64,000 nt of DNA, taken from NCBI GenBank assembly GCA_025961275.1, contig JAOQNJ010000001.1:4547353-4611352 (forward strand). Direction: 5' to 3'. Positions 52,218 to 62,489 of this stretch are shown here, piece by piece. Source of the DNA: Providencia alcalifaciens (lineage in GTDB: Bacteria > Pseudomonadota > Gammaproteobacteria > Enterobacterales > Enterobacteriaceae). Both the position numbers and the translations under genes were made by a program. Each line of letters starts with the position of its first letter. Within the stretch, counting starts at the first letter, position 1. A model generated the notes under the pieces. The model had not been told where the DNA came from, searched no databases, and saw only the letters and a program-made list of their open reading frames with translations.

Positions 52218-53693
52218 TTACTCTGAGGATTGCTGCTCAATTTTCGGATTGTTAGAGAGCAGCTTATCGCGCTCAAACGCTAGTTCACTAATTTTTTTTG
52301 CCATGCCTTTAAAAATAAATAAATGTGCGGGCATCATGGCAAACCAGTAGAGTAAACCACTGAATCCCGCAGGGTGCCACCATGCACGGACATCAATAGA
52401 ACGTCTGCTACCACTATCATGAATAGTGAATGTTAATCTACCTAGTCCAGGAGCTTTCATTCCAAATAGAAGGGTAAGTTGTTTTTCGGGTTCAATATTA
52501 ATCACTCGCCATCCATCTATCTCATCACCTAGTTGGAGTTCTTCACGATCGGGCCTACCATATTTCACTTTGTTGAACATCATGTCATCCATAATGGCGC
52601 GTGTCTTCCAAAGCGAATTAGCATAAAAATAGCCATCTTTACCTCCAATTTGCTGCACTACATGCCACAAGGATTCTGTCGTTGCAGAGCTCCCTAGTGT
52701 AGCGCCAGCTTGCTTGGGATAGAAACCATAACCTGGGCGCCAGCGTTTTCTAACTTCGGGATCATATCCCCAGTCGGCGTTATCGACAGCATCAGCTTCT
52801 TGAGCCAATGTTGTTCTTACCGCATCATCGAATGAGATTAATGTTTGAGGGATCAATTCACGCAATGCTTTGTCATCAGCAGGGAGATCATGCTGTAGAC
52901 CTTGGATAAGTTCTTTTGCAATTGAGGGAGGTACTGAGGTAATTAAACTGATGAAATGTACAGAGATCATACTGATGGGGATCGGGATTGGGAGTAATAA
53001 TCGACGTTTACCACTGACCTTGATAAAGCGTTTAAACAACTCTTGATAGCTCATATATTCAGGGCCACCTGCATCAAAAATTTGATTTTCAGTGACGGGA
53101 ATTCTCATCAGTTCGGTTAAGTAGAACAAGATATTGCTCAATGCAATGGGGGATGATTTAGAGCGAACCCAACGAGGTGGTGTCAAGATAGCTAAGTTAT
53201 AAACCATGTCACGCATGATTTCAAAAGCAGCGGAACCTGATCCGACGATGATAGCTGAGCGAATTTCAGTAATAGGCACTTTGCTTTCGCGTAATATTTC
53301 TCCCGTTAATCGACGAGAGATTAAATGTTGCGAATAACTATGTCCATGTTGTAGTGAACTGAGATAAACAACATGTTTAACATCGGAATCATTTAGCGCT
53401 TGCTGAACATGACGAGCTGCAGCACGCTCGCGTTCTATTAGGTTTGCTTGATCAGCCATGCTATGGACGAGGAAATAGACAATGTCTATGTCTTTCATTG
53501 TGCCTGCGAGTGTGTCAGGGTCTTGTAGGTCAACATAAATGCATTTGGCATCTTGCCAACCTTGTGAGAGCATCCAATCGACACGTCTTGCTGCTGCTGT
53601 AACTTGGTGGCCTTGTTTAATTAACTCTGGGATCAGATTTTGTCCGATATAACCACTGGCACCCAAGACTAAAACACGTTGTTTTTCGTTCAT
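52218..53693 (-). CDS. ybjT: NAD(P)-binding SDR / DUF2867 protein YbjT
   Basis: 491 residues from ATG 53693 (RBS aggaaatc); the longer 53717 start is unlikely. The N-terminal Rossmann domain has VLGASGYIGQNLIPELI (about 8-24); YFLVHSMADQANLIERERAA follows. The C-terminal DUF2867 domain (about 320-460) ends with a hydrophobic stretch (SGLLYWFAMMPAHLFIF). Quinone or lipid-related oxidoreductase role is suggested but not established. Confidence 0.9.
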   Translation of the reverse strand: MNEKQRVLVLGASGYIGQNLIPELIKQGHQVTAAARRVDWMLSQGWQDAKCIYVDLQDPDTLAGTMKDIDIVYFLVHSMADQANLIERERAAARHVQQALNDSDVKHVVYLSSLQHGHSYSQHLISRRLTGEILRESKVPITEIRSAIIVGSGSAAFEIMRDMVYNLAILTPPRWVRSKSSPIALSNILFYLTELMRIPVTENQIFDAGGPEYMSYQELFKRFIKVSGKRRLLLPIPIPISMISVHFISLITSVPPSIAKELIQGLQHDLPADDKALRELIPQTLISFDDAVRTTLAQEADAVDNADWGYDPEVRKRWRPGYGFYPKQAGATLGSSATTESLWHVVQQIGGKDGYFYANSLWKTRAIMDDMMFNKVKYGRPDREELQLGDEIDGWRVINIEPEKQLTLLFGMKAPGLGRLTFTIHDSGSRRSIDVRAWWHPAGFSGLLYWFAMMPAHLFIFKGMAKKISELAFERDKLLSNNPKIEQQSSE

Positions 53694-53781
53694 GTTGATT
53701 TCCTGTTTTACTCTCATATGTCGCTATTGTGACTGATATTCTACTTATGTAAAGCATGTTAAATGTTGTCATTTTGCGATT

Positions 53782-53815
53782 TACCGCTTATCTAAAAATT
53801 TTTAAATAAGCGGTA
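53782..53815 (-). terminator. Terminator after lysO
   Basis: TACCGCTTAT and ATAAGCGGTA form a perfect 10-bp stem with a T/A-rich loop, 20 bp past the lysO stop. Confidence 0.65.
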
Positions 53816-53835
53816 GTTTATGAGAAAACAGAAGT

Positions 53836-54735
53836 TTACGAAAAGAATGCCATTAGGATCGGTGTCATCAGACTAAGAACAAACCCATGCACAATAGCGG
53901 CTGGTACGATTGAAACTCCACCACTTCGTTGCAGAACGGGAAGGGTGAAATCCATTGATGTGGAACCACAAATACCTAATGCAGTTGAGCGATAGCGGTT
54001 AATGATCATTGGAATTAGCATAATTGCGGCAAGTTCTCGAGCTAAGTCATTAAAGAAGGCTGCACTACCCATTACTGGGCCATAAGCATCCGTTAGAACA
54101 ATACCGGTTAATGAATACCACCCAAATCCAGAGGCTAATGCCAGCCCCATCTTAACGGGTAAGCCTAATAATAAAGCTGCAATGGCTCCCCCTATTAAAG
54201 CACTAACCGCCATGACAAGCGCAATAATAGTACCGCGGCGATTAACGAATATTTGTTTAATACTCATGCCGCTATTGCGTAATTGTAGGCCGACAAGTAA
54301 TAACAATATCATCAATGCAATTTGGCTGCCTTTTTCGGCATAATGAAGAAATTCAAAACCGATTAAGCCAACTAAAAAACCAATGGTTAATACAGCGCAT
54401 AATTGCAGTGATTCAAAGACCATTTTCAGCCTAGAAGGTGGTTTTTCTTGTTTATGCTTAGGTATCTTCCAAGGATCGATTTTATCCAATAAAAGTAAAG
54501 CAATAAGGTTAAGAGAAAATATACAAGCAAAGAAAGTAAGTGCATAAATTAAAATTGAAACTAGGTGAACACTTAAATTTTCAAGTAATGCGAGTGTGAT
54601 CCCCATTAAAAATAAAATGATATACACCATTGAGTTTAGTGAACGATGTATAGCACTCAGTATAACCCTGTTCTTTATGTGGATAAGATAGCCGAGTATT
54701 AATGGTAGTAAAATAATGAGTAGCCCTGAATACAT
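53836..54735 (-). CDS. lysO: L-lysine exporter LysO
   Basis: 299 residues, about eight membrane segments. Exports lysine and its toxic analogue. The diagnostic runs are ASGFGWYSLTGIVLTDAYGP and FFNDLARELAAIMLIP (about 200-245), then GICGSTSMDFTLPVLQ. Formerly ybjE; E. coli has it near aqpZ and ybjD. Confidence 0.93.
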   Translation of the reverse strand: MYSGLLIILLPLILGYLIHIKNRVILSAIHRSLNSMVYIILFLMGITLALLENLSVHLVSILIYALTFFACIFSLNLIALLLLDKIDPWKIPKHKQEKPPSRLKMVFESLQLCAVLTIGFLVGLIGFEFLHYAEKGSQIALMILLLLVGLQLRNSGMSIKQIFVNRRGTIIALVMAVSALIGGAIAALLLGLPVKMGLALASGFGWYSLTGIVLTDAYGPVMGSAAFFNDLARELAAIMLIPMIINRYRSTALGICGSTSMDFTLPVLQRSGGVSIVPAAIVHGFVLSLMTPILMAFFS

Positions 54736-55184
54736 TTTGCATCCTTAAAATTTATCCCATTTACAATGGGTTAGACCCAAAATAATTCGAGTTGCATGAG
54801 CGTGACAAGCTAAGCTATTAGATAAACACAGCAAAGACTGTGATCGGGTGGCGGCCTTGCCTATATGGCCTACCAACGGCAACTTAAGTTATCACGGTTA
54901 GAATGTTTAGTTGTTGCCGTTCATATTATTTTAGCGAGTCTTTAGTTTTGACATGCACGACGAATAGCATTTATTGCCATATCGCTTTTTTCTCCAGTTA
55001 TCGATAAAAAATAGGATAAAAAGACTAAAAAATAAAGTTTAACTATTTTATAACACTATAAATGGATGCTCAATACAGTGTGCTCTATTGTTGTAAATAT
55101 ATTTAACTATAGCGCTGTATTGTAGTCATGCTATCCGTGAATGAGTTAAGCTCGGAGAACAAATTATCAGCATGGAGAGAGTAT
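54736..55184. other. 449-bp divergent lysO/ybjD region with ERIC-like element
   Basis: A reverse-oriented ERIC-like element spans about 54778-54901: ataattcgagttgcatgagc at one end and ggcaacttaagttatcacgg at the other. The rest is AT-rich and must hold both promoters. E. coli lysO is ArgR- and lysine-riboswitch-related in regulation; I could not recognise either element here. Confidence 0.6.
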
Positions 55185-56849
55185 ATGTATCTGGAACGTG
55201 TCGAAATATACGGTTTTAGAGGGATCAACCGACTCTCATTAGCTTTGAATAAAAATACGGTATTAATTGGAGAAAACTCATGGGGTAAATCAAGTCTTTT
55301 AGATGCATTAACCCTTTTACTTTCCCCTGAACAAGAAAATTACCAATTTAATCAGCATGATTTCCACCAATCGGTAGGTGATGATGCAACACGATTTCGT
55401 TCATTACAGATAGTTCTTAAATTCTGCGAAAATCGAAAAGGTAGGTATCGCTCATTTCGTTTTAGAAACCTTACCTCTGTGTGGGTCGATAATGATGATG
55501 ATCTAAAGCACATCTATTACCGTGTCAGCGCTGAATTAAAAGGTGATGGTAGTATTAGTGTTGACCGTAGTTTTCTCAATGCGGGTGGTAATAAATTATC
55601 CCTAGATAATGTTAGTAAGTATATCAAAGAGATTATACGGTTATATCCTGTGGTGCGGTTACGAGATGCTCGTTTTTTGCGCACGTTAGATTTTGATTCG
55701 CAGGTTCCTGGAGAGCAAGAAACCGGCGATATTTTTAATTCTCGAATGAAAGGGCTAACCCAAGCATTAGTTAATAATCCACATCGCCTGAGCGACGAAG
55801 AGTTGACGGAAGGGGTGGATGCAATGCAGAAATTGCTTAGTCACTACTTTGCGGGGCAAAGTAGTCATATGTTCAAAGAGCATAATGTGGAGGGAGGGCG
55901 AGAACCACGTAAAAGGGGATGGCATGCATTAGATAACATCAGCCGAATTATTGCGAAGCCAAATCAGCGCAATATTCGATTGATTATATTAGGCATGTTT
56001 TCTTCAGTATTGCAGTCAAAAGGCAATGTACAACTGGATAAATACGCTCGTCCATTAGTGATTGTTGAAGACCCCGAAACACGTTTACATCCTATAATGT
56101 TATCGATCGCTTGGGGCTTGTTAAATTTGTTTTCTTTACAGAGACTAACGACTACGAATTCTGGGGAATTATTGTCACAAGTTCCGATTGAAAATCTTTG
56201 CCGTTTGGTGCGTGATTCAGGTAAGGTTTCTTCCTATCGTTTGCGTGAAAACGATTTATCACCAGAAGAAATCCGTAAAATTTCCTTTCATATTCGCTTT
56301 AATCGACCGTCAGCCATGTTTGCGAGATGTTGGTTACTCGTTGAAGGGGAAACTGAAATTTGGTTAATGAATGAATTAGCTCGTCAGTGTAATTTTCACT
56401 TTGAGACCGAAGGAATCAAAGTCATTGAATTCGCCCAAAGCGGTCTTAAACCATTATTAAAGTTTGCGAACCAAATGGGTATAGAATGGCACACACTTGT
56501 TGATGGCGATGAGGCAGGGAAAAAATATGCGGCAACAGCAATGCATTATGCTGAAAAAATGAATGACCCAGAAAGAGATAGGTTAACGCGATTACCCGCA
56601 CTCGATATCGAACATTTTTTATATCGTGAAGGTTTTGGGCATCTTTTTCATCAGATAGCGGGGATCCCCGATAATGGCAAGGTCGCTACTCGCCGAGTCA
56701 TTATTAAAGCAATATCAAAGACCTCTAAACCTGATTTAGCTATTGCGATTGCAAATCGTGCTGCTGAGTTAGGACCAAACTCTATTCCATTGCATTTGAA
56801 GAATATGTTTTCTCGAGTGGCTTGGTTAGCACGAGGCAAAGCCTATTAA
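55185..56849 (+). CDS. ybjD: OLD-family ATP-dependent endonuclease-like protein YbjD
   Basis: 554 residues from ATG 55185 (MYLERVEIYGFRGINRLSL; E. coli 552). The upstream frame to 55128 is not part of the family. The AAA/SMC-like ATPase domain has Walker A LIGENSWGKSSLLDAL (about 26-41) and LVIVEDPETRLHPIMLS as Walker B/D-loop (about 285-302). A C-terminal TOPRIM domain has LLVEGETEIWLMNEL (about 390) and LVDGDEAGKK (about 445). Overcoming-lysogenization-defect-like nucleases often act in phage defence; YbjD is chromosomal core, role unknown. Confidence 0.92.
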   Translation: MYLERVEIYGFRGINRLSLALNKNTVLIGENSWGKSSLLDALTLLLSPEQENYQFNQHDFHQSVGDDATRFRSLQIVLKFCENRKGRYRSFRFRNLTSVWVDNDDDLKHIYYRVSAELKGDGSISVDRSFLNAGGNKLSLDNVSKYIKEIIRLYPVVRLRDARFLRTLDFDSQVPGEQETGDIFNSRMKGLTQALVNNPHRLSDEELTEGVDAMQKLLSHYFAGQSSHMFKEHNVEGGREPRKRGWHALDNISRIIAKPNQRNIRLIILGMFSSVLQSKGNVQLDKYARPLVIVEDPETRLHPIMLSIAWGLLNLFSLQRLTTTNSGELLSQVPIENLCRLVRDSGKVSSYRLRENDLSPEEIRKISFHIRFNRPSAMFARCWLLVEGETEIWLMNELARQCNFHFETEGIKVIEFAQSGLKPLLKFANQMGIEWHTLVDGDEAGKKYAATAMHYAEKMNDPERDRLTRLPALDIEHFLYREGFGHLFHQIAGIPDNGKVATRRVIIKAISKTSKPDLAIAIANRAAELGPNSIPLHLKNMFSRVAWLARGKAY

Positions 56850-56863
56850 AGGCTAGAGAATGA

Positions 56864-56927
56864 AGATTCAGGTGGATAAATCTTCCTGAATCTTAAATTA
56901 TTTTTGAGAGGGCTTTGCCCTTTTTTT
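56864..56927 (+). terminator. Two hairpins between ybjD and macA
   Basis: AGATTCAGG with CCTGAATCT (56864-56893), then AGGGC-TTT-GCCCT followed by T7 (56909-56927). The second is a short but classical terminator, separating ybjD from macAB. Confidence 0.7.
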
Positions 56928-56945
56928 ATTATAGGTAGTAATTTA

Positions 56946-58052
56946 ATGAGCGCAAATTCACGGAAAAAATGGCTTATTTCCATACTGGTTATTCTCGTTG
57001 CGATTGGGACAGCAGTATTTTTTTGGGGTGAGGAAAATAAAGAAGAATTTCAAACTATTGCTGTCACTCGAGGCGATTTGAATAAACAAGTCCAAGCAAC
57101 AGGTAAGCTCAATGCTGTCCGACAGGTCGATGTAGGTGCTCAGGTTAGCGGGCAGTTACAGACACTTTATGTAAAAGAGGGCGATAAAGTTAGCAAAAGT
57201 GATTTATTAGCTGTAATCGACCCGCAAAAAGCACAAAATGATGTCACTGAATCTCAAGAAAGAAATCATGAACTAGAAGCAAATTTGGCCTTAGCAAAAG
57301 CTGAACTCAAATATGCACAGGCAACTTATCAACGGCAACTAAGTTTATCTAAATTACAAGCCGTGGCTAAACAAGATTTGGATAAAGCGCAAACAGATGT
57401 TGATGTCAAAAAAGCGCAAGTAGCCACCTTTGAAGCCCAAATTAAACGTAACCTAGCGACGTTAAATACAGCAAAAACTAATCTGACCTATACGCAAATT
57501 ACAGCGCCTATGGATGGCACTGTAACCTCTATTAAAACATTACAAGGTCAAACGGTTATCGCAGTGCAACAAGCACCAACGATTTTGACCTTAGCTGATC
57601 TTAATACCATGATGGTTAAAGCCGAAGTTTCAGAAGCTGATGTTATTTATCTAAAGCCAGGGCAGCCGGCTTCTTTCACCGTGTTAGGTGCACCTGATAA
57701 ACGTTTTTCAGGTGTTTTAAAGGATATTTTGCCCACACCTGAAAAAATTAATGATGCGATTTTTTATTATGCTCGCTTTGAAGTGCCAAATCCTGAACAT
57801 CTATTGAAATTGCAAATGACCGCACAAGTTAAAATTGAGCTAGAATCTCATAAAAATGTGCTGCTTTTACCTTTATCAGCATTAGGAAATGAAGTTTCTC
57901 AGTTCGTTTATGAAGTCGACGTTCTCAATAACGAAAATGTTGAGAAGCGACAAATTAAAATAGGCAGTCGAAATGATGTTTATATTGAAGTGATTGATGG
58001 TCTCAAAGAAGGTGAAAAGGTGATCATCAGCCGTAGTAATACGGGGAATTAA
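56946..58052 (+). CDS. macA: Macrolide efflux periplasmic adaptor MacA
   Basis: 368 residues from ATG 56946 (E. coli 371); the 56904 start adds an unlikely prefix. One N-terminal membrane anchor (about 8-28), lipoyl/barrel halves (VDVGAQVSGQLQTLYVKEGD), long alpha-hairpin (about 95-185), and DGTVTSIKTLQGQTV. Links MacB to TolC in the macrolide and enterotoxin/heme export pump. One base before macB. Confidence 0.95.
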   Translation: MSANSRKKWLISILVILVAIGTAVFFWGEENKEEFQTIAVTRGDLNKQVQATGKLNAVRQVDVGAQVSGQLQTLYVKEGDKVSKSDLLAVIDPQKAQNDVTESQERNHELEANLALAKAELKYAQATYQRQLSLSKLQAVAKQDLDKAQTDVDVKKAQVATFEAQIKRNLATLNTAKTNLTYTQITAPMDGTVTSIKTLQGQTVIAVQQAPTILTLADLNTMMVKAEVSEADVIYLKPGQPASFTVLGAPDKRFSGVLKDILPTPEKINDAIFYYARFEVPNPEHLLKLQMTAQVKIELESHKNVLLLPLSALGNEVSQFVYEVDVLNNENVEKRQIKIGSRNDVYIEVIDGLKEGEKVIISRSNTGN

Positions 58053-58053
58053 T

Positions 58054-59997
58054 ATGTCAGCCTTATTAGAGCTTAATCATATTACTAGACGCTATCCCGC
58101 AGGTGAAAATGAAATTACAGTACTCAAAGGCATTTCATTAAAGATTGATGCTGGGGAGATGGTAGCGATTATGGGGGCCTCTGGGTCGGGCAAATCGACC
58201 TTGATGAATATTATTGGTTGTTTAGATAAACCTACGACAGGCGAATATTTTGTTGCCCAACAAAACATTTCACTACTCGATGATAATCAGTTAGCAGAAC
58301 TACGCCGAGAACATTTTGGTTTTATTTTTCAGCGCTATCATTTATTAAGTCATCTTACTGCAGAACAAAATGTGGAAATGCCTGCTATTTATGCGGGGAT
58401 GGGTAAAGTCCAGCGTCGTGAAAGAGCGATTGAGCTACTGACGAAATTAGGTCTAAAAGAGCGAGTAGTCTATCGTCCAAGCCAGTTATCTGGTGGCCAG
58501 CAACAGCGGGTGAGTATTGCGCGAGCCTTGATGAATGGCGGACAAGTGATTCTAGCGGATGAACCAACTGGAGCACTTGATAGCCACTCTGGTGAAGAGG
58601 TGATGAAAATTCTCAAAGACCTCTGCGCACAGGGGCATACCGTAATCATTGTGACTCATGATCCAAAAATTGCACAACAAGCTGAACGAATTATAGAGAT
58701 CAATGATGGTGAAATTATCAGTGATTCAGGTACGGTTTCAGCACTCAAACTACCACCAGCACAAGAAAGGACGAGCCGAAGACTCACAATAGGCCAAATA
58801 TATGGCCGATTCAGTGAAGCACTTTTGATGGCTTGGCGAGCGATGGTGGTCAACAAAATGCGTACCTTACTCACTATGCTTGGGATAATTATTGGTATCG
58901 CATCTGTTGTGTCGATCATGGTAATTGGCGATGCAGCTCAGAAAATGGTACTCAACGATATTAAATCGATAGGAACGAATACTATATCCGTTTATCCAGG
59001 TGAAGATTATGGTAGCGATGATGCACTAAATCGGCAATCACTAAACGTTTCTGATGTTAATGCTCTTGCTCAGCAACCCTATGTGTATGCTGTGTCAGGC
59101 ACGGTATCAAAATCGACTCGATTACGTAAAGGGAATTTAAATGCCGTAGCACAATTCACGGGGGTCGGTAAGAATTATTTTCAGGTCTACGCCACGAAAT
59201 TTTCTGAAGGAATGAGTTTTACACCAGATATGGTCGAACGAAGTGCGCAAGTAGTCGTAATTGATGCTAATACTAAGCGTCGTTTTTTTCCTAATTATAA
59301 GCGAGTTGTAGGAGAAACTATACTGGTAGGTAATGTGCCTGTGACGATTATTGGTGTGACAGAGGAACAAAAATCGATTTTTGGTTCTAATAACTCTTTA
59401 TCTATTTGGCTGCCAGACACTACGGTAAAAAGCAAAATCGTGAATAGACCTTATTTAGACTCGATTGTGGTGAGAATCAAAGAAGGAGTCAATGCAAAAT
59501 CAGCCGAACAGCAAATCACACGACTATTGACGTTACGTCACGGAAAGAAAGATATCTTCACTTATAATATTGATACTTTGGTAAAAACTGCAGAAAAAAC
59601 GACTAGAACTATGCAGCTTTTTTTGACATTAGTTGCCGTTATCTCATTAGTGGTTGGGGGAATTGGAGTTATGAATATTATGCTTGTGTCGGTGACAGAA
59701 AGAACGCGAGAAATCGGTATTCGTATGGCGGTAGGCGCGAGGACTAGCGATGTAATGCAACAGTTTTTGATTGAAGCAGTGCTAGTTTGCTTGTTTGGTG
59801 GATTAATGGGAATTGGACTTGCTTATGGCATTAGCTTGATTGTACAGATGGCTTTACCCGGCTGGACGTTTGTTTTTGAACCTATAGCGCTTATTAGTGC
59901 GTTTGCCTGTTCGACGATAATTGGTGTCGTTTTTGGTTACCTACCTGCACGAAACGCAGCGAAGCTTAACCCAATTGACGCATTAGCAAGAGAATAA
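58054..59997 (+). CDS. macB: Macrolide export ABC transporter MacB
   Basis: 647 residues (E. coli 648). The N-terminal ABC domain (about 1-225) has IMGASGSGKSTLMNIIGCLD, signature [15 protein letters not shown], Walker B VILADEPTGALDS. First membrane segment at about 270-295, then a periplasmic domain (to about 520), then three C-terminal segments (FtsX-like, with VSVTERTREIGIRMAVGAR). Mechanotransmission-type transporter working with MacA and TolC. Confidence 0.96.
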   Translation: MSALLELNHITRRYPAGENEITVLKGISLKIDAGEMVAIMGASGSGKSTLMNIIGCLDKPTTGEYFVAQQNISLLDDNQLAELRREHFGFIFQRYHLLSHLTAEQNVEMPAIYAGMGKVQRRERAIELLTKLGLKERVVYRPSQLSGGQQQRVSIARALMNGGQVILADEPTGALDSHSGEEVMKILKDLCAQGHTVIIVTHDPKIAQQAERIIEINDGEIISDSGTVSALKLPPAQERTSRRLTIGQIYGRFSEALLMAWRAMVVNKMRTLLTMLGIIIGIASVVSIMVIGDAAQKMVLNDIKSIGTNTISVYPGEDYGSDDALNRQSLNVSDVNALAQQPYVYAVSGTVSKSTRLRKGNLNAVAQFTGVGKNYFQVYATKFSEGMSFTPDMVERSAQVVVIDANTKRRFFPNYKRVVGETILVGNVPVTIIGVTEEQKSIFGSNNSLSIWLPDTTVKSKIVNRPYLDSIVVRIKEGVNAKSAEQQITRLLTLRHGKKDIFTYNIDTLVKTAEKTTRTMQLFLTLVAVISLVVGGIGVMNIMLVSVTERTREIGIRMAVGARTSDVMQQFLIEAVLVCLFGGLMGIGLAYGISLIVQMALPGWTFVFEPIALISAFACSTIIGVVFGYLPARNAAKLNPIDALARE

Positions 59998-60020
59998 GAG
60001 CCAAATTATTGTTGTTTTGT

Positions 60021-60051
60021 GAAGCTCCTCTTATTATTTAAGAGGAACTTC
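60021..60051 (+). terminator. Hairpin after macB
   Basis: GAAGCTCCTCTTA and TAAGAGGAACTTC pair with one mismatch around a 5-nt loop. The T tract is discontinuous. Confidence 0.5.
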
Positions 60052-60208
60052 AACCTATTTATTTTTATACAAATTTTCCTCCTCGCATTCTTAAATTCCA
60101 GCTATAGTAGCAGTGGTTCACTCAAAAAAGTGTTCTAAAAGGTAAATTTTACTTGCGGTTTGGTATCGAACATAGATATCATTCATCTCGTAGAATAAAT
60201 GAAACCTG

Positions 60209-60225
60209 GTTCCATAAAATGGAAC
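60209..60225. promoter_or_regulatory. Perfect 17-bp palindrome, candidate IclR operator
   Basis: GTTCCATAAAATGGAAC is perfectly symmetrical around AAA and lies 61 bp before the permease start. IclR-family operators are typically short AT-centred palindromes of this type. The IclR gene is the third of the cluster. Confidence 0.6.
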
Positions 60226-60286
60226 TAAATAAACATTAAAGCCAAAATAAATTAAACAGCAAAGATTCACACAGCAGGAATACTAA

Positions 60287-61633
60287 ATGGCGAATAAAAC
60301 AGGTGAAGATTATTCATTGGCTAGAGTACCTTTAGGTGCTCGTCGGCCATTCTACGAAGTACTAATACTCCGAATTGGCTCACTAGCCTGTGTTTCTCAG
60401 GTGATGTTAGGCGCAGCTCTCGGATACGGACTTACTTTTTGGCAAGCGTTTTGGGCCACAATGTTAGGTTCAGTCATTTTACAAGTTGTCAGCTGGGCAC
60501 TAGGTGCGGCAGCGTGCCGCGAAGGAATGTCAATCAGTCTACTGTCACGGTGGGCTGGATTTGGTAAGTTGGGATCAGCGTTAATTGGTGGAGCAATTGC
60601 AATTTCACTAATGGGTTGGTTCGGCGTGCAAAATGGTTTCTTTGCGGATGGAATGTATAAAGCGACGAATGTGCTAACACCAGGGACTTGGTCGCTTATT
60701 ACAGGCATTACGGTCACGATTATTACGGTATATGGGTATCGCTTTTTATCTATTACCGCCAATATTTCAACGCCGCTATTTTTACTTGCATTAGCTTGGG
60801 CTACTTATAATTTGCTCTCTGGGCAGGATGTCGGTGCTCTCATTAGTAGTACAGAACCATCAGGGCCGCGTATGAGTATGCCTGCAGCCATTACAATGGT
60901 TGCTGGTGGATTTATCATCGCAGCAGTAACAACTCCCGATATTAGTCGTTTTATGAAAAGCCCAAAAGAGGTTTTCTGGATGACACTTATCGGGACTTTT
61001 TTTGGTGAATTGTTAGTCAATATGATTGCAGTATTGATGGCGCTCGCACTCCATACCTATCAAGTATTTGATCTGATGATGACACTAACTGGGTTGATTG
61101 GTGCATCAATTGTTATCTTCTCAACCATAAAAATGAATGATATCAATCTTTATTCATCATCATTAGGTTTCTCCACCTTACTGAATGCCATTTTCAACAA
61201 GCATTTTGATCGCCGTTATCTGACTTGGGTTATTGGTATTTTTGGTACCATTGCATCAATGTTAGGTATTTTAGATAACTTTATTGGCTTCCTCATTTAT
61301 TTGGGAATAGCAATTCCACCCGTCGCTGGCATCATGGTAGTTGATTACTACCTCTTAAAACGTGATCGCAAAGAGCTCGATACAACGAGAGCCCAAGGTG
61401 TACTCCCTTCGACATGCGAAGCTTTTAATCCTATAACACTAGTTGTTTGGGGGATTGCAGTTGTGGTTGGTTGGGTAAGTTCTGAGCTGGGGCCTTTCAA
61501 TGTAGACATTGGCGTACCAGCACTAAACTCACTGGTTATCGGTGCGGTTGCCTATTGGTTAGGCATGCGTTGGCAAGGGCGTGTGAAAGGTGTCGATACA
61601 GTTCACTTCCGTAAAGTCAATCACTCAGATTAA
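60287..61633 (+). CDS. NCS1-family nucleobase permease (CodB-like)
   Basis: 448 residues, 12 membrane segments. Family features: VPLGARRPFYEVLILRIGSL at the N-terminus, ISLLSRWAGFGKLGSALIGG, and GWFGVQNGFFADGM in the substrate-binding helices. NCS1 carriers import cytosine, purines, hydantoins or allantoin; which one cannot be told here. It is followed 10 bp later by a nitrilase-family hydrolase, so the imported compound is probably ring-opened to an N-carbamoyl or amide intermediate that this hydrolase attacks. Confidence 0.9.
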   Translation: MANKTGEDYSLARVPLGARRPFYEVLILRIGSLACVSQVMLGAALGYGLTFWQAFWATMLGSVILQVVSWALGAAACREGMSISLLSRWAGFGKLGSALIGGAIAISLMGWFGVQNGFFADGMYKATNVLTPGTWSLITGITVTIITVYGYRFLSITANISTPLFLLALAWATYNLLSGQDVGALISSTEPSGPRMSMPAAITMVAGGFIIAAVTTPDISRFMKSPKEVFWMTLIGTFFGELLVNMIAVLMALALHTYQVFDLMMTLTGLIGASIVIFSTIKMNDINLYSSSLGFSTLLNAIFNKHFDRRYLTWVIGIFGTIASMLGILDNFIGFLIYLGIAIPPVAGIMVVDYYLLKRDRKELDTTRAQGVLPSTCEAFNPITLVVWGIAVVVGWVSSELGPFNVDIGVPALNSLVIGAVAYWLGMRWQGRVKGVDTVHFRKVNHSD

Positions 61634-61643
61634 GGATGTGAGC

Positions 61644-62489
61644 ATGGATCAGAACATTGTTAAAGTTGCTCTGGCGCAATTTAATTCATCGCTTGGCGAC
61701 AAACAACATAATTTACAGAGGATGGCTGATTTCTGCTATCAAGCCGCTGAGCAGGAAGCTAAATTAATCTGTTTTCCTGAGTTGGCAACAACAGGATATC
61801 GTGGTGATTTACTGTCTACGAAACTATGGGATCTCAGTGATACCACAGGCAGCGAAACCTATCAGTTATTTAGTTCGCTAGCAACAAGTCTAAACCTCAC
61901 TATTGTGAGTGGCTTTGTTGAGCGAGGTCGTTATCTTGGTGAAATTTACAACTCTGTTGGTGTTTGGAATCCTAATTGCGATGAAATCAGCGGTGTTTTC
62001 CGTAAAGTTCACGCATTTGGTATTGAAAAACAGTGGTTTCGTAATGGAAATAATTATCCCGTATTTGATACGCCGATCGGTAAGATTGGCATCATGATTT
62101 GTTATGATATGGGTTTTCCTGAGGTTGCACGCATTCTAACTTTAAACGGTGCTGAATTATTACTCGCGCCTTCTGCGTGGTGTGTTCAAGATAGAGATAT
62201 GTGGGATATAAATACAGCCTGCAGAGCACTGGAAAATGGTAGTCATTTACTTGCGGTCAATCGCTGGGGGAATGAAGAAGAGTTACACCTGTTTGGTGGT
62301 AGTAAAATTTTAGGTCCTCGAGGTCAAGTTCTTAGCGAAGCTAATTGTGATGGTGAAGTACTACTGATTGGTGAAGTTAATTTTCTCGCTCAGGCACATA
62401 CCCGCCTAAGTATCCCTTATTTGAGAGACCGAAAGCCACAAAGCTATGACCTGCTGGTGCAAAATTCTCAGTTTACAGGTGAGTTATGA
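61644..62489 (+). CDS. Carbon-nitrogen hydrolase (nitrilase superfamily)
   Basis: 281 residues from ATG 61644 (RBS aaggatg); the 61590 frame overlaps the permease too much. Catalytic triad: Glu in LICFPELATTGYRGD (about 43), Lys in VFRKVHAFGIEKQ (about 118), Cys in GIMICYDMGFPEVARIL (about 152). Resembles beta-ureidopropionase or N-carbamoyl amidases. Different from the nitrilase at 25.9 kb (263 residues) in length and sequence. Overlaps the IclR start by 4 bp. Confidence 0.9.
   Translation: MDQNIVKVALAQFNSSLGDKQHNLQRMADFCYQAAEQEAKLICFPELATTGYRGDLLSTKLWDLSDTTGSETYQLFSSLATSLNLTIVSGFVERGRYLGEIYNSVGVWNPNCDEISGVFRKVHAFGIEKQWFRNGNNYPVFDTPIGKIGIMICYDMGFPEVARILTLNGAELLLAPSAWCVQDRDMWDINTACRALENGSHLLAVNRWGNEEELHLFGGSKILGPRGQVLSEANCDGEVLLIGEVNFLAQAHTRLSIPYLRDRKPQSYDLLVQNSQFTGEL

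Noticed and set aside
54736-55184. Lysine riboswitch upstream of lysO
   Set aside because: I could not find the conserved core; most of the gap is an ERIC-like element.
55185-56849. YbjD as part of a phage-defence island
   Set aside because: OLD-like domains are present, but the gene and its neighbours follow conserved core order, with no partner helicase or methylase.
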